From NCBI GenBank assembly GCA_030674915.1, contig JASXSV010000012.1:1-64000 (forward strand): 64,000 nucleotides of DNA, written 5' to 3'. This DNA comes from Candidatus Endonucleibacter bathymodioli (GTDB lineage Bacteria > Pseudomonadota > Gammaproteobacteria > Pseudomonadales > Endozoicomonadaceae). The position numbers and the translations under genes were made by a program. Of this stretch, positions 20,601-29,916 are shown piece after piece (within the stretch, counting starts at the first letter, position 1; each line of letters opens with the position of its first letter). The notes under the pieces were generated by a model. It was given only the letters and a program-made list of their open reading frames with translations. It made no database searches and was not told where the DNA came from.

Positions 20601-20687
20601 CAAGTAATGAAAAGCGTCCTTCAAACTGTCGGGCTTCCACGCCTGACTAGGTTCATATGTATTGCAATTGGATAATTCATCATTCAT
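17643..20687 (-). CDS. Large membrane-anchored ankyrin-repeat protein
   Basis: The protein has 1014 residues. One strong hydrophobic segment lies near residues 30-50, after a polar N-terminus, and could be a signal anchor. The middle (about 55-630) is mostly helical and matches nothing I recognise. About ten ankyrin repeats fill residues 635-950, with typical 'G.TPLH.AA..G..EC...LL' units, several ending in 'VDGIKVN'. A short basic C-terminus follows. It converges on the last IAP gene with 283 bp between stops. Ankyrin repeats mediate protein binding and are frequent in effectors of intracellular bacteria; a host-directed role is inferred. No strong ribosome binding site is visible. Confidence 0.87.
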   Translation of the reverse strand: MNDELSNCNTYEPSQAWKPDSLKDAFHYLKYAFVLFVVVFIILPSYTLAVVRMDILFQPWKPTSIIPEDGNTAAEYQSDYIQLPEVHSYQELESHDLFLEIHAQFLNDIQKLKELACKYVGNMYNKNMNSFYRKMDMPPNNIKDSLLLLYMDTRFYIHKMVWQLEGDKDNSLGESSQKNYIASILHLCLDSINLCSAGVHDRFSLSFLNLEASGSGLYGHIFKVRLKLFQRCIGLFMVERQQREDFDIPAGMEVHWVNGLYNIFCDKLALPTIQDKMAKDILNNDISADFLSMVPLFVNSLTILRDLSAEWSDQLRTTLQENQVTAWETGVISSPELIPNIAAIMDSKIFLLINDWLHTHGVNALDFASIIEEVGDGQFSLERYRENILAWVINHFCKSRASVFADISSDTMSNCHIGTIANIFFWVFKSSERMQVGQECTFNNNNHITLELSHLTSLDYFKDSDITYALLTQALEQTNRAEDITSFFMRQGFSKKLCKEYPMVMQELSNQITSKLVNNGSYFKTTLCNSVCAKLLCSDKIVSPDALGWLLDTSWLEPVLIELQQNEMDITQITQSLGCRHIHGFSKKNLKELLTPNDCQRLFQQACAQNQAKTASSLLLTGNCDELINCLGNDKESPLLFFVRRNFLPAVKYLLDIDDTDIHYKDPKGNTALNMAASKDHVECVKILVAKGAKVHDRNNNGYTPLHSAACAGSVECVKALLTVDCSKVNTKSDISGHTALHLACFSGSVDCIEELLAVDGINVNKIDDYGRTPLNYAAVLGQTECISILLTDNRVDAYKASRDRNTPLLSAITRGHLESMQLLLDIGKGKTVNVRGKRDMTPLGKAVTMDLVDFVEHLLRVDSIKVNRRNFEGNTALNAAAYLGRVKCMKKLLAVDGIKVNMSNSFGVTPLYIAAKHGHSECVELLLSSNRIKAQKLSHSGKSALMTSIKYKHQDCAIHIINYIYAKINVTKRYFRNLLTEAKKQELPKVVEILEQKECGRYMHRVMSDLRLW

Positions 20688-21079
20688 ATTTTCTAGCCAA
20701 TAATTATGCTAAAATAACAAAAAAGTTGTTTAAAATTAATAATATTGTGTTGCACTTGTAACAATTATTGTCTTGGGTAAGGTTCTCACTTTTTGACTCT
20801 TCACACCATGAGAATTTTGATAGGATGTACCATTATATTGTAACTTGCCAAGTTTTTTATTAAAACTTATATATTTGAAGCTAGGATGATGATCGGGGAA
20901 AAAGAAAGCCACGATCTCTGCATCTTTAATCTTTAAGTAGGATAGGTGTAATTATCTAACTGACCGTATTGCATGATGATATTCCTTTTAGAAACTACCA
21001 CTTATTCCTCTTTTACGCAATGGTAGAGGAATAAGTGCGTTACTTCAAGATATCCATAATTAAAACTTCATCCTTGCGC
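20688..21079. other. Intergenic region, nothing recognised
   Basis: About 390 AT-rich bases upstream of the ankyrin gene. The promoter of that gene must lie at the left edge, but no clear boxes or genes are seen. Confidence 0.4.
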
Positions 21080-21560
21080 AAGAATCAATCAGATATTACT
21101 CGAAAGGTGATCAAACATCTCTGGATAAAACATATAACGTCACTCGCTTCACTATTAGTGAGTGACAGAAACGAGAGATATTTGTAGGTAAGTGTTATCG
21201 CCAGACCATCTTATGATCATCTGTTATTGATCCTCAAACAGATCGTTATAGCATTGCCACTTCCTTTGTATGACCTTCTGGCTATATATAATTCATACCT
21301 TCATCGATAAGAGCGATTCACAACATGGATTGCACCGTTGCTTGAAATGTTTTGATATCTCTAACCTGAATCAGATGAAAAAGTCTCTGGAGGCCAGTTA
21401 GGCAGGAGTAGATAAAAAAAGTCATTCAAAAATTACGAACCGAGCTTTGTTCATATCGACATAAAATACTTACCACAAATGGCCGATATAGACAATCGTA
21501 GTTACCTGCTGGTAGTGCCTTAGTATGATGCGTCATGCTTCCATTAAAGTGTGCGTTAGT
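21080..21560 (+). pseudogene. Decayed IS481-family transposase
   Basis: Across changing frames the plus strand gives, in the family order, 'LYDLLAIYNSYL' (compare 'LDDLLAVTREFL'), 'SQHGLHRCLKCFDIS' (compare 'RSGLHRCLQRHGIS') and 'FVHIDIKYLPQMADIDNRSYLL'. The last is the first DDE block of IS481 transposases. The C-terminal half is absent. Confidence 0.65.
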
Positions 21561-21566
21561 ATCCTA

Positions 21567-21600
21567 TAAAACACTAAAACACTAAAACACTAAAACACTA
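21567..21600. repeat. Octanucleotide tandem repeat, (TAAAACAC)x4
   Basis: Four perfect copies of an 8-bp unit plus two bases of a fifth, about 230 bp upstream of the gene at 21830. It has the same architecture (8 bp, four copies) as the repeats at 23359 and 32498 but a different unit sequence. Confidence 0.9.
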
Positions 21601-21829
21601 ATAAACATTGAGCCATAATAATCACACAAAACACAGTAGCATCAACATGTTGGAAGGGGTGAGTATATGAATATGCTAATTTTTTTATAATGAAAAGGCT
21701 GACATAGATTTCAAAGTACACTATTTATTTGATGGGTAGAGATTATATATATTACTAATTAGTATAGGGACTTGACATATATGAATAGTTATTTATAATA
21801 ACGAGTTGTGATTACATAGTAGAGATGTC

Positions 21830-23050
21830 ATGAATATATCGTCAGTAAAGAAAGGTCTCTTGGCCCATACTCATAAATATAAACTTTTGTACATCACACA
21901 TAGTTTATTTGTTACAAGATCGTTATTTATATGTCTATTATTATCTCAGCATGCAGTTTCTAAATATGAGATAGTTTGTGAGTCAAGTAGTCACATAGAA
22001 ATACAGACTTACACATACAAGAATGATGATAATGATGTGCCAAGTCCAATAAATGAACCATCTAGCAAGATAGCAAGCGGTATTAATGCATGGTTGGTAA
22101 ATAATACAATATCGAGCAACTTACTTCAAGATAAGACTTTGTTTAGAATAATTGTACCTACTAAAAATCTTGATGCAACATTACTGGATGAGAATGCATC
22201 ACCTTTCTGGATAACCACTGAGACCAGTGACGCAGATATATCAGACTATGCACACTGGCCACTTCTCCATCAAGTTTTCTTTCCAGAACAAGGGATTCAT
22301 CTAAATAAAGTAGATTTCTATAAAACTCTTACGTACAGGTTTTATAAGTTATGGTCTATGGTAACAGAACCTGTGAGCAAGAGCTGTAGACGTAAGATTC
22401 CAGATATTTATCAAATGAATCAAAAAAATGGGTACCTTCCTTTAAGCCCTTTTCTTACTTACCTCAGGCAGCAAACACGCATTAAACACCTCCAGTATAT
22501 AGTACCAGAAGAAATGGATAAGGATCTATCAGTCATTAAATTTCAATTATGGTTAACAAAAACTGATGCGTGCCCCAGTGGTTCTAAATTTTGTGCATCA
22601 CATTTCCAGTGGACTTTGTTTCCATATATGGATCCAACAAAAGAAATGTATGCAACAATGTTAGATCACAAAACTTTTAAAATAAAATGCCGCAGATTAT
22701 CCTCTGACATTCATTTCCTATGTATAGTTCCAACAATCAGCGATGCGAAAGAAATAAAAGATATTGTTATGGCAGAAGAAAAAACTAGTGTTCAAGTATC
22801 CTATATGTCAGCCAAAATAAAAACGGATGTAAGTTATGCTAGTGATACTAAGGAAAAAGAAATAAAGGAAAAATTTTTAAGTGAGGCAGATAAAGTTACG
22901 GGAAATTGTAATCTAAAGCGGTTAACTTTAAGTCTCTTAGTTGTTGAGTCGCATGATGCTACAGATCATTTCACCGGAGAACAAAGTGCTAAGAAGAAAC
23001 ACAGCAGAAGGAAAGACCGTTTTTCATCTACAATTTCCGAAGTGAAATAA
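21830..23050 (+). CDS. Orphan exported protein with basic C-terminus
   Basis: The protein has 406 residues and no family I recognise. A basic N-terminus of about 18 residues precedes a hydrophobic stretch (residues ~19-40, 'SLFVTRSLFICLLL'), consistent with a signal peptide or anchor. The rest is polar with scattered cysteines, for example around residues 245-255. The C-terminal 25 residues include the basic cluster 'KKKHSRRKDR', which resembles a nuclear-localisation signal but could be chance. The base composition and signal resemble those of the effector-like neighbours. An effector role is speculative. Confidence 0.6.
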   Translation: MNISSVKKGLLAHTHKYKLLYITHSLFVTRSLFICLLLSQHAVSKYEIVCESSSHIEIQTYTYKNDDNDVPSPINEPSSKIASGINAWLVNNTISSNLLQDKTLFRIIVPTKNLDATLLDENASPFWITTETSDADISDYAHWPLLHQVFFPEQGIHLNKVDFYKTLTYRFYKLWSMVTEPVSKSCRRKIPDIYQMNQKNGYLPLSPFLTYLRQQTRIKHLQYIVPEEMDKDLSVIKFQLWLTKTDACPSGSKFCASHFQWTLFPYMDPTKEMYATMLDHKTFKIKCRRLSSDIHFLCIVPTISDAKEIKDIVMAEEKTSVQVSYMSAKIKTDVSYASDTKEKEIKEKFLSEADKVTGNCNLKRLTLSLLVVESHDATDHFTGEQSAKKKHSRRKDRFSSTISEVK

Positions 23051-23194
23051 AACAAACAAGTAAATAGCAGTACAGTAATAAATGGCGTTCATTTTATAGA
23101 AAGGAATAGAGCGCACATACACTTGACTAATATAATATATCGTTTATTTTATTAGGTACTTAGTTTTTTTGTAGGCATAAGTTTTATGACCCTA

Positions 23195-23520
23195 GACCGA
23201 AGTAACCTAATTGATACCAGTATCATGTATTGCTACGTTACTGGGGATCAGAGCAGAGGCCTGAGTTGCAGGATGTAAAAGCTATGCCGAGATGCCGTAT
23301 AAGGTAAAATAGCTGAAAAGCATCCTAGAAAGAATTAAAACTGGAGCGTCTGAAAGCTGGTATACAGGTATACAGGTATACAGGTATACAGGCTTTCGTG
23401 TAGTATCCATGTCGTATCGTTAAGCGCCTGTTTGGGTTCGTAAAAGCACGATGAGGGTCTTGGCAAGAACAACACACTTGGAGTTTATTTATAATTTACT
23501 GAACTTTTCTTTATATTATT
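23195..23520 (+). pseudogene. IS5-family transposase, C-terminal remnant
   Basis: Fragments in shifted frames follow the order of an IS5 C-terminus: 'ERLKAGI' near 23343, then 'VKRLFGFVKAR' near 23420 and 'GLGKNNT' near 23460 (compare '[25 protein letters not shown]'). The octamer repeat at 23359-23392 sits inside the remnant. Confidence 0.55.
23359..23392. repeat. Octanucleotide tandem repeat, (GGTATACA)x4
   Basis: Four perfect copies plus GG, flanked by GAAAGC on the left and GCTTTC on the right, so the whole block can fold back. It is located in IS5 debris between two orphan genes. Confidence 0.9.
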
Positions 23521-23672
23521 GTTCTAATTTATATAAGCCCAGTTTTATATAGGGGTAAGTGAATAATGGATGATATTATAACTTGTATTCCACTGTATAT
23601 AATTTTGTTTGCAGAGTTGTTTGTCATTTAACTTATTGTATGCAGTATTAAAATAATAGGAGTAGTATATTT

Positions 23673-24791
23673 ATGAATATAATTAATTCAACTTATGGAA
23701 CAGTTGTGTATTCACAAATGCATGTGTAGATGCAGGTCGCATTGTCGCAACTGCAGTATTCAATACATTTCACAAAGGTTATTCTTTGGTTATGCTAGAT
23801 GAATTTAATACAAGCATTCATCAAAGATGTGGTACGAGGTTGACGAAAGGTGGCAACTTAACTGAAGACGAGGCCAGCCGTATAGGAGCTGAGCTAAGTA
23901 AGATCGTGGATGTTGTCAACTGCATAATTCCAAATGATATCAGTAGCAATTCAACGTATACATGTCATACAGTTAGCGTTACAAATATGTGTTGCTTTAT
24001 GAATAATGATCTAGGACAATATGATGGTAAAAATACTAGTATCTCCCTCTATGTTAACTAAGGTGATTGCGGAGAAGGAAGAATTTACTAATAATGAACG
24101 TCAAGATTGTGCGGAAAAAGTTTCAGACCTTAGGCTAGGAGCTTTGACATCTTTCGGTTGTGCCACTGAAAGGTGTGAAGACTTACAGTTACAAACTCTT
24201 CCATTACATCGATTTGATGACTCCGATGCTAAAAAGATAATGTACACTGGGCTTACAATCGAATTAGAAAGTAAGAATTGTACTGCAGATGTGATAGGTA
24301 AACTATCTAAACTTATACAAGAACAACATTTCCAAAAGCACATTTACATTTGTGATGATCAAAATGCACTTAAAACTTTTGATGTTAGTAAACTTAATGC
24401 ATATACACATTCTAATAAAAATTACGTTTGTATTGCTGGTAAATCAGGTGTGTATGAAGTTATGTCAGAATGTGATATATCTAAAGATAATACACGCTAT
24501 CGTAGTATGGCTAAACGTCATCTGAAAGGAAGCTATCAAGCAATTGCTCTAGTGCATAGACCTAAAATTACTAGACATGAGGATGCTGTGTCAATTGATC
24601 AAATTACAATTGGAGAGACTGTAATTCCTTCAATACAAACAGACAATAATGCCTACAGCAAAAAGCAAGCACTTAAGAGAACTGCTCAGTTAGCCGAGCA
24701 TACAGACGGTTCCACTGACTCTAACGATATCTTTGTCTGGCCAAGTAACACCCCATCTAAGAGATTCTGTCCACTAGACAGTAAAGTTTAG
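23673..24791 (+). pseudogene. Orphan gene broken by frameshifts
   Basis: AGGAG at 23658-23662 is well placed for an ATG at 23673, but that frame stops after 18 codons. A second frame then stays open from about 23687 to 24061 ('TNACVDAGRIVATAVFNTF...'). The third, 24021-24791, gives 256 codons. The three open stretches abut or overlap in order, which suggests one gene of about 370 codons with two frameshifts; the last stretch alone might still be expressed. No family is recognised. The C-terminal part has a basic patch 'KKQALKR' and ends near 'PSKRFCPLD'. It could alternatively be two small genes. Confidence 0.5.
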
Positions 24792-24814
24792 GAGGTTGTA
24801 GCTACATCTGTGTA

Positions 24815-24856
24815 ACGGTTTATCATTACTGCCAGAAATGGCTAATGATAAACCGT
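24815..24856. repeat. Long stem-loop downstream of the broken orphan gene
   Basis: A perfect 14-bp stem (ACGGTTTATCATTA at 24815-24828 with 24843-24856) encloses a second 4-bp stem, GCCA/TGGC, closed by a GAAA loop. It lies 23 bp after the stop at 24791. There is no T-run after it, so it is not a classical intrinsic terminator. It may be an IS256 terminal remnant or an RNA 3' stabiliser. Confidence 0.6.
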
Positions 24857-24867
24857 ATGAAAAGAAA

Positions 24868-25838
24868 GAAATGGTGAACTTCGCCAAAGAGGCCTCAAGT
24901 CTCTCAAAACAGAGAAAGATCTCAACGACTTTCAGTCGTATGCTAACCAAGGTGATGGTTTAGGTTGCTCTCAGTGCAGAACTAAGAGATCACTTGGGCT
25001 ATGCGGAATGAGAAAATCGTCGCTAGCAATAAGCTTCAATGGTTCTACCTCCAAACATCTAAGGACTTAAGATGACCAGTTTGAGCTAAATACACTCCGT
25101 GACCGTGAAGGAAGCTTTGAGCGGAGGCTGGTCAAGAGGCAGTAATCCATAATTACCCCCATGGACGACAAAATTGCCAGCCGGTATGTCATGGGCATGG
25201 TCACCTGTGAAATCGGCGCTGCATTCAAAGAGATGTATCATCTTCACTAATATCTACAGTAATCTATGTGGTGATTGGAAAGGTCGTTGCGTGGCAAACT
25301 GGTCCGCTGGAGCTGTTCTGCACCACTGTGTCCAAAATACGGCAGGATAAGTAGGTCATCAACAAGGCCTTCTATCTTGTCATGGGTGTGAATTTTGATG
25401 AGCAGAAAGAGTTTCTCGGCCTGTGGTTGTCTGAAAACAAAGGTGAATAATTATGGCTCAGTGTACTCACCGAACTATGGAGCCAAAGTGTTAAGGATAT
25501 TCTTATTTGTATCGATGGACTAAAGGGCTTCGACGAGGCTATCAATACGGCCTTTTCGAAGGCGTATGTTCAGCTTTGCATCGTCCACATGGTGCGCAGC
25601 TGGATAAAGTATGTGCCGTGGAAAGATTAGAAGGCTGTCACCGCCGATCTCAAACAGATCTTTGAAACACTCAACAGTATCATCCTCAAGGCAATCAAGA
25701 AACGAAAGCTGCTACCAGGTAAATCTATTCCTGAAAGAATGCATCTGCTGGAAATGGGAGATTCCGATCAGAACTTGGAAAACTGCCATGAATCTATTTA
25801 TTATCTTGTTTGAAGACCGTTTAAAAGATTATGTTTAA
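24868..25838 (+). pseudogene. Decayed IS256-family (mutator-type) transposase
   Basis: Successive frames give the family blocks in order: 'AELRDHLGYAE' near 24975, 'MDDKIASRYVMGMVTCEI' near 25160, 'LGLWLSENKG'-like sequence near 25420, 'DILICIDGLKGFDEAI' then 'VQLCIVHMVRSWIKYV' from 25497, and 'RTWKTAMNLFIILFEDRL' at the C-terminus. Several frameshifts and stops make it inactive. It ends 60 bp before the 3' end of the convergent MIEAP-like gene. Confidence 0.85.
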
Positions 25839-25897
25839 TTCTGGCAGTTACACAGCATTACTGCCAGTCTCAAAAACTACCAGACAAGGTTGTCCTG

Positions 25898-28012
25898 TTA
25901 TTCCGTACTTATAGGCTGAACAATTCCTTTGAATAATATAGGGCCGCCTTCGTACAGGTAAAGTGTAGGAAAAGTCATATAGTCTACCTTAGTTCCATTA
26001 CTGGTATATACCCTATAGTCTTTTAATGTAAAGCTATCACCTCTCTGAGGTGTTGTACCAAAAACCAGATTCGGCTCAGTTTTAAGCATATTTGTACATA
26101 GACTAGTCAATATCTTTATATATGGCTGTATGTCACTATCAATATTATTAACAGTATTGTATGTATCCTTGATTTTTTTTAGTACCATCTCCACCTTAGC
26201 ATCACTCGTTGACGCTTTGTTATTTTTGCATACTTCATGAGTAATATTTATGGATCTAAATAATAGAGATACTATGTCCTCATCTTTCATATTGGGATTA
26301 TGCGATGCAATATTTACCGATGCATCAGTCCACTGATTGTCATATATATCTGTGAACCTTTCACCAAGTTTTATCGGCCTGTTAGGATCATTTAAGTCAG
26401 TTATCTCAGGATTGGCTTTTCGTGCCATAACTACAACAAGTCTTGATAGCTCATTCCTAGCGGCATCCTCTCTTGCCTTCCAATACTTAATTCTTACCTC
26501 TAGCTCAGCATTACCAGGATTAGGTCGGCTGTATTTATACTCATCTCCCATAGCGGCAATTCTTGCTTCCACTTGTTCTGTACTTGCAATATTCTGGAGT
26601 ACTGTTTTATTGGATTCGTTGAAGTCAGCTTTTGTCTTTGTTGTGTCGTCAATAACAGTGTTCGTCTTTTTCGTCTTTTTCGTATTTATAGGCTTAACAA
26701 ATCCTTTTAATAAGATAGGACCGTCTTTATGCAGATAAAGAGCAGGCCAAACCACATAGTCGACCTTCGTTCCTTTAGCGGAATACTCCTTATAGTCGGC
26801 TTTCGCAAAGTCATTACCTCTCTGCGGTATTTCACCAAAAACCAGAGAAGGAACCTGTTTAAGCATAGCTGTACATATATCAGTACTTTGCTTTACATAT
26901 GACAGTATGGCATTATCAAGAGTATTAACGGAATTAAATGTATCCTTAATTTTTTTTAGTATCATCTCCACCTTAGCATCACTCGTTGATGCTTTGTTAT
27001 TTTTGCATACTTCATGAGCAATCAATAGGGATTTAAATAATATAGTTAGTGATTGCTCTTCGCTCATATTGGGATCATGCAACTTAATGCTTTCCATTCC
27101 ATCAGTCCACTTACCGTCATATAGCTCTGAGAGATTAGCAGCAATATTCAGCGGCCTATCCTTATCAGATAAATCAGTGAAATCAGGGTTGTTGTGCGTT
27201 AGTTTATGCCCAGCAAGTCTGGATAACTCACTCTCGGCGGCATTATGTCTTTTGCGCCAGTATGCAATTCTTGTCTCTATTGTAGTATTTCTAGGATTAG
27301 GATTAGATATTTGGTATTGATACGTATCACCACCTTTGACAATTCTTGCTTCCACTGTTGCTACATCATCCATCAACTGGATAACTGTATTATTATTTTC
27401 TTTGAGATCAGTTTTTGTCTTTGTTTGTTCGTCAATAGGACTTTTCATCTTAGATGCTTGTGATGCAGTGTGCAAAGCAGTTTTGGCGCGAGCTTTGATC
27501 GCCTCCAAATCTTGTACTACGTCGGATGGAGTCTTGCTGTTTTTATCCTCATCCATGCCAGAGCAGGATATACCTTTAGCTTGCATCTCTAAAGTAAGAG
27601 TCTGTATTTCAGCTCTTAACTTAGTAGTTTTTTGTGCTTCCTGCCGAAAAGTATCAAATCCCGCAGATAATGTAGTATTCTGCTTAGATGGTCTAATATT
27701 ATCAGGAAGTTCGCCATGTATTCTACGCTTTTTATTTGCATGGGGGGTAATATCACTAGGAGTTCCGCCAACTACTCTACTGTGTATTGGTGTTCCTTTT
27801 TGGACGTCCTTGTAGGCATTGTATAGATTACGTACTAGGTTTTTGTTTGCCTTGTAATGAACATTAATAAGCTCGTTATCCTTGAGGGCGAGTGCCTCAA
27901 CATGCATTCCCCCTAGACGGACCATAATGGCTTGTTGCTTATCGTCGATTTCGAAATCTCCATTAGTGAGAGAAGTTGAAATGTGATCTGCTATGTTTTG
28001 AGGAATGTTCAT
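25898..28012 (-). CDS. Protein with two tandem MIEAP (SPATA18-like) domains
   Basis: The protein has 704 residues. After an N-terminal region (1-195) with coiled-coil character and a basic KKRR cluster at 94-97 come two homologous ~245-residue repeats (about 197-443 and 458-702). Each has a charged helix ('ETRIAYWRKR'), then 'LSELYDGKWTDGMES' or 'FTDIYDNQWTDASVN', a helical segment, and the C-terminal block 'KVDYVVWPALYLHKDGPILL' (415-434) or its equivalent near 674-693. This order, and especially the Tyr-Asp-x-x-Trp-Thr-Asp and DY..WP.LYL..GGP motifs, match my recollection of the C-terminal domain of animal mitochondria-eating proteins, abundant in molluscs. An identical 18-residue stretch in both repeats (from His-Glu-Val-Cys) implies recent duplication. 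A role in host mitochondria is inferred. No signal peptide is seen. Confidence 0.7.
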   Translation of the reverse strand: MNIPQNIADHISTSLTNGDFEIDDKQQAIMVRLGGMHVEALALKDNELINVHYKANKNLVRNLYNAYKDVQKGTPIHSRVVGGTPSDITPHANKKRRIHGELPDNIRPSKQNTTLSAGFDTFRQEAQKTTKLRAEIQTLTLEMQAKGISCSGMDEDKNSKTPSDVVQDLEAIKARAKTALHTASQASKMKSPIDEQTKTKTDLKENNNTVIQLMDDVATVEARIVKGGDTYQYQISNPNPRNTTIETRIAYWRKRHNAAESELSRLAGHKLTHNNPDFTDLSDKDRPLNIAANLSELYDGKWTDGMESIKLHDPNMSEEQSLTILFKSLLIAHEVCKNNKASTSDAKVEMILKKIKDTFNSVNTLDNAILSYVKQSTDICTAMLKQVPSLVFGEIPQRGNDFAKADYKEYSAKGTKVDYVVWPALYLHKDGPILLKGFVKPINTKKTKKTNTVIDDTTKTKADFNESNKTVLQNIASTEQVEARIAAMGDEYKYSRPNPGNAELEVRIKYWKAREDAARNELSRLVVVMARKANPEITDLNDPNRPIKLGERFTDIYDNQWTDASVNIASHNPNMKDEDIVSLLFRSINITHEVCKNNKASTSDAKVEMVLKKIKDTYNTVNNIDSDIQPYIKILTSLCTNMLKTEPNLVFGTTPQRGDSFTLKDYRVYTSNGTKVDYMTFPTLYLYEGGPILFKGIVQPISTE

Positions 28013-28248
28013 AATAAAATAATCCTTTTATTTATAGACTGCAGCTGTAGTGTAGTTATTATGTAATAGTGCATACTGCATATCAACAATAGATCTCTTT
28101 TACCTCCCCCTCCAGTAATATCGTGAGCACTTGATATCTTAGGTATGTGCGGAAAGATTTGGTTTTTCATTTCGGATATTTCTAAATAGATGTTTATTAT
28201 TTTATATGTGTAGTTCAAGTTAGGTGCTGTCTACACATGGACCCCCTG

Positions 28249-29916
28249 TGTCAGCATAGTTGTCCGCTCATTTTGATGAGCAATTTCACCTAATCAGGGG
28301 CCGGAAGAAGCAAATGAAGTGGCGCGATATAGCAAAGCATTCAAAGAGAGTAGCACTCAAAAAATGATGCCCCCTAATGCACAAAGTATTGCGCAGATTA
28401 GCCGTGATACCGGCGTCTCTACGCAAACCTTGTACAATTGGAAAAATCAGTACAAGCGTGAAGGTAAAGTAGTGCCAGCAGATTCATCAAATCCAGAAAA
28501 TTGGTCGGCTCAAGATAAGTTAGCGGTTGTCATAGAAAGTGCCAGCCTGAATGAGCAAGCGCTGTCTGAATATTGTCGATTAAAAGGACTTTATGTTGAA
28601 TAAATTGAACGTTGGAAGGCGTTAGCCCTTGTTGGCTACGAAACGCCTGGTCGACTGACAACGAATGAGCGCCAAGAATTAAAACAAGCCAAGCGACAGA
28701 AACGCCAGATAGAGAAAGAGTTAAGACGTAAAGAGAAGGCCTTGGCAGAGACTGCAGCCTTATTGGTGTTATCAAAAAAGTGCAATGCCATCTGGGGGGA
28801 CGAAGAGGAAGATTAGTCTCTTCTGAAAATCGTCAGATGGCAATGAAATTAATGAGTGAAGCAAAAATGGGCGGCGCGTGTCAGGCAAAAGCCTGAGAAG
28901 TAATGGGTATCGACAGCCGGACGCTGAGGCGCTGGAATGCACAGCAAAGGGTTAAACAAGAATCACAAGATCAACGCAGAATGGCTGAGGCTGATCGTGT
29001 GCCCGGTAACAAGCTGAATGAATGGGAAAAACAGAAAATTATTAAGACCTGTAACCTTCCGCAATACAAGAGCTTACCGCCATCACAAATTGTTCCGATG
29101 CTAGCGGATGAAGGCCACTATATCGCATCAGAATCAAGCTTCTATCGAACGCTAAGAGAGGTGGGGCAAGTCAATCGCAGGGGCCGTGCTGAAGGCGCAA
29201 AAAACAGCCCAAAACCGAAGGGATACAATGCGACTGAACCTAATCAGGTTTGGAGTTGGGACATTACCTACTTGGCATCATCCATTCGCGGTGTGTTTTA
29301 CTACCTGTACGTCATTGAAGATATTTTCAGCCGTAAAATTGTCGGCTGGGAAATACACGAAAGAGAAAGCGCAGAGCATGCGAGTGAGCTGATCAGAAAG
29401 GCTTGTTTGGCAGAGAAAATTCATCAAGATGAGCTCATCTTGCATTCGGACAACGGCAGCCCAATGAAAGGGGCAACGATGCTGGCAACGTTACAGAAAT
29501 TAGGTGTAGTGCCGTCGTTTAGTCGCCCTTCGGTGAGTAACGATAACCCCTATTCTGAGAGCTTTTTCAAAACGCTAAAGTACACGCCAACTTATCCAAA
29601 TAGACCCTTTGAAAACCTGTTGTCAGCAAGACAATGGGTGGATAAATTTACACATTGGTATAACAGCAAGCATCGACACAGTGCGATTCGATATGTAACG
29701 CCAAATCAGCGTCATGAGCGCCAAGAGCATGCGATTCTAAAGCAACGAAAAGAAGTCTACAAAGTAGCAAAACGGACAAATCCAGCACGTTGGTCAGGCG
29801 AAATTAGGAACTGGAGTAGGGTCGAGGAAGTCTGGCTAAATCCACCGAAAGAGATTAGAGCGGAAGAGCAAAAACAAGCTTTAGCTGTGTAACAAAAACG
29901 GCTATCTTTGTTGACA
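28249..29916 (+). mobile_element. IS3-family insertion sequence, inactive
   Basis: Imperfect terminal repeats are seen at 28249 (TGTCAGCATAGTTGTCCG) and, inverted, at 29899-29916; 13 of 18 positions match. Between them lie orfA and orfB in the -1 relation typical of IS3. No flanking target duplication is visible, so the boundaries are tentative. Confidence 0.65.
28319..29892 (+). pseudogene. IS3-family transposase OrfAB with two nonsense codons
   Basis: OrfA (GTG at 28319) has the helix-turn-helix 'SIAQISRDTGVSTQTLYNWK' but stops at TAA 28601-28603. The same frame continues with normal OrfA sequence to 28816. An A6G slippery run (28774-28780) is the expected -1 frameshift site. OrfB carries a TGA at 28894-28896 just before 'EVMGIDSRTLRRW', then an intact catalytic domain with 'WSWDITYL', 'HSDNGSPM' and 'PYSESFFKTLKY' supplying D, D and E. 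A 329-codon frame from 28903 is open but lacks the OrfA DNA-binding region. Confidence 0.85.

Noticed and set aside
24815..24856. Stem-loop as an intrinsic terminator
   Set aside because: The stem is AT-rich and no T-run follows on either strand.
28601..28603. TAA in the IS3 OrfA as part of programmed translation control
   Set aside because: Normal OrfA sequence continues in the same frame after it, and the true A6G frameshift site lies 170 bp downstream; it is a disabling stop.
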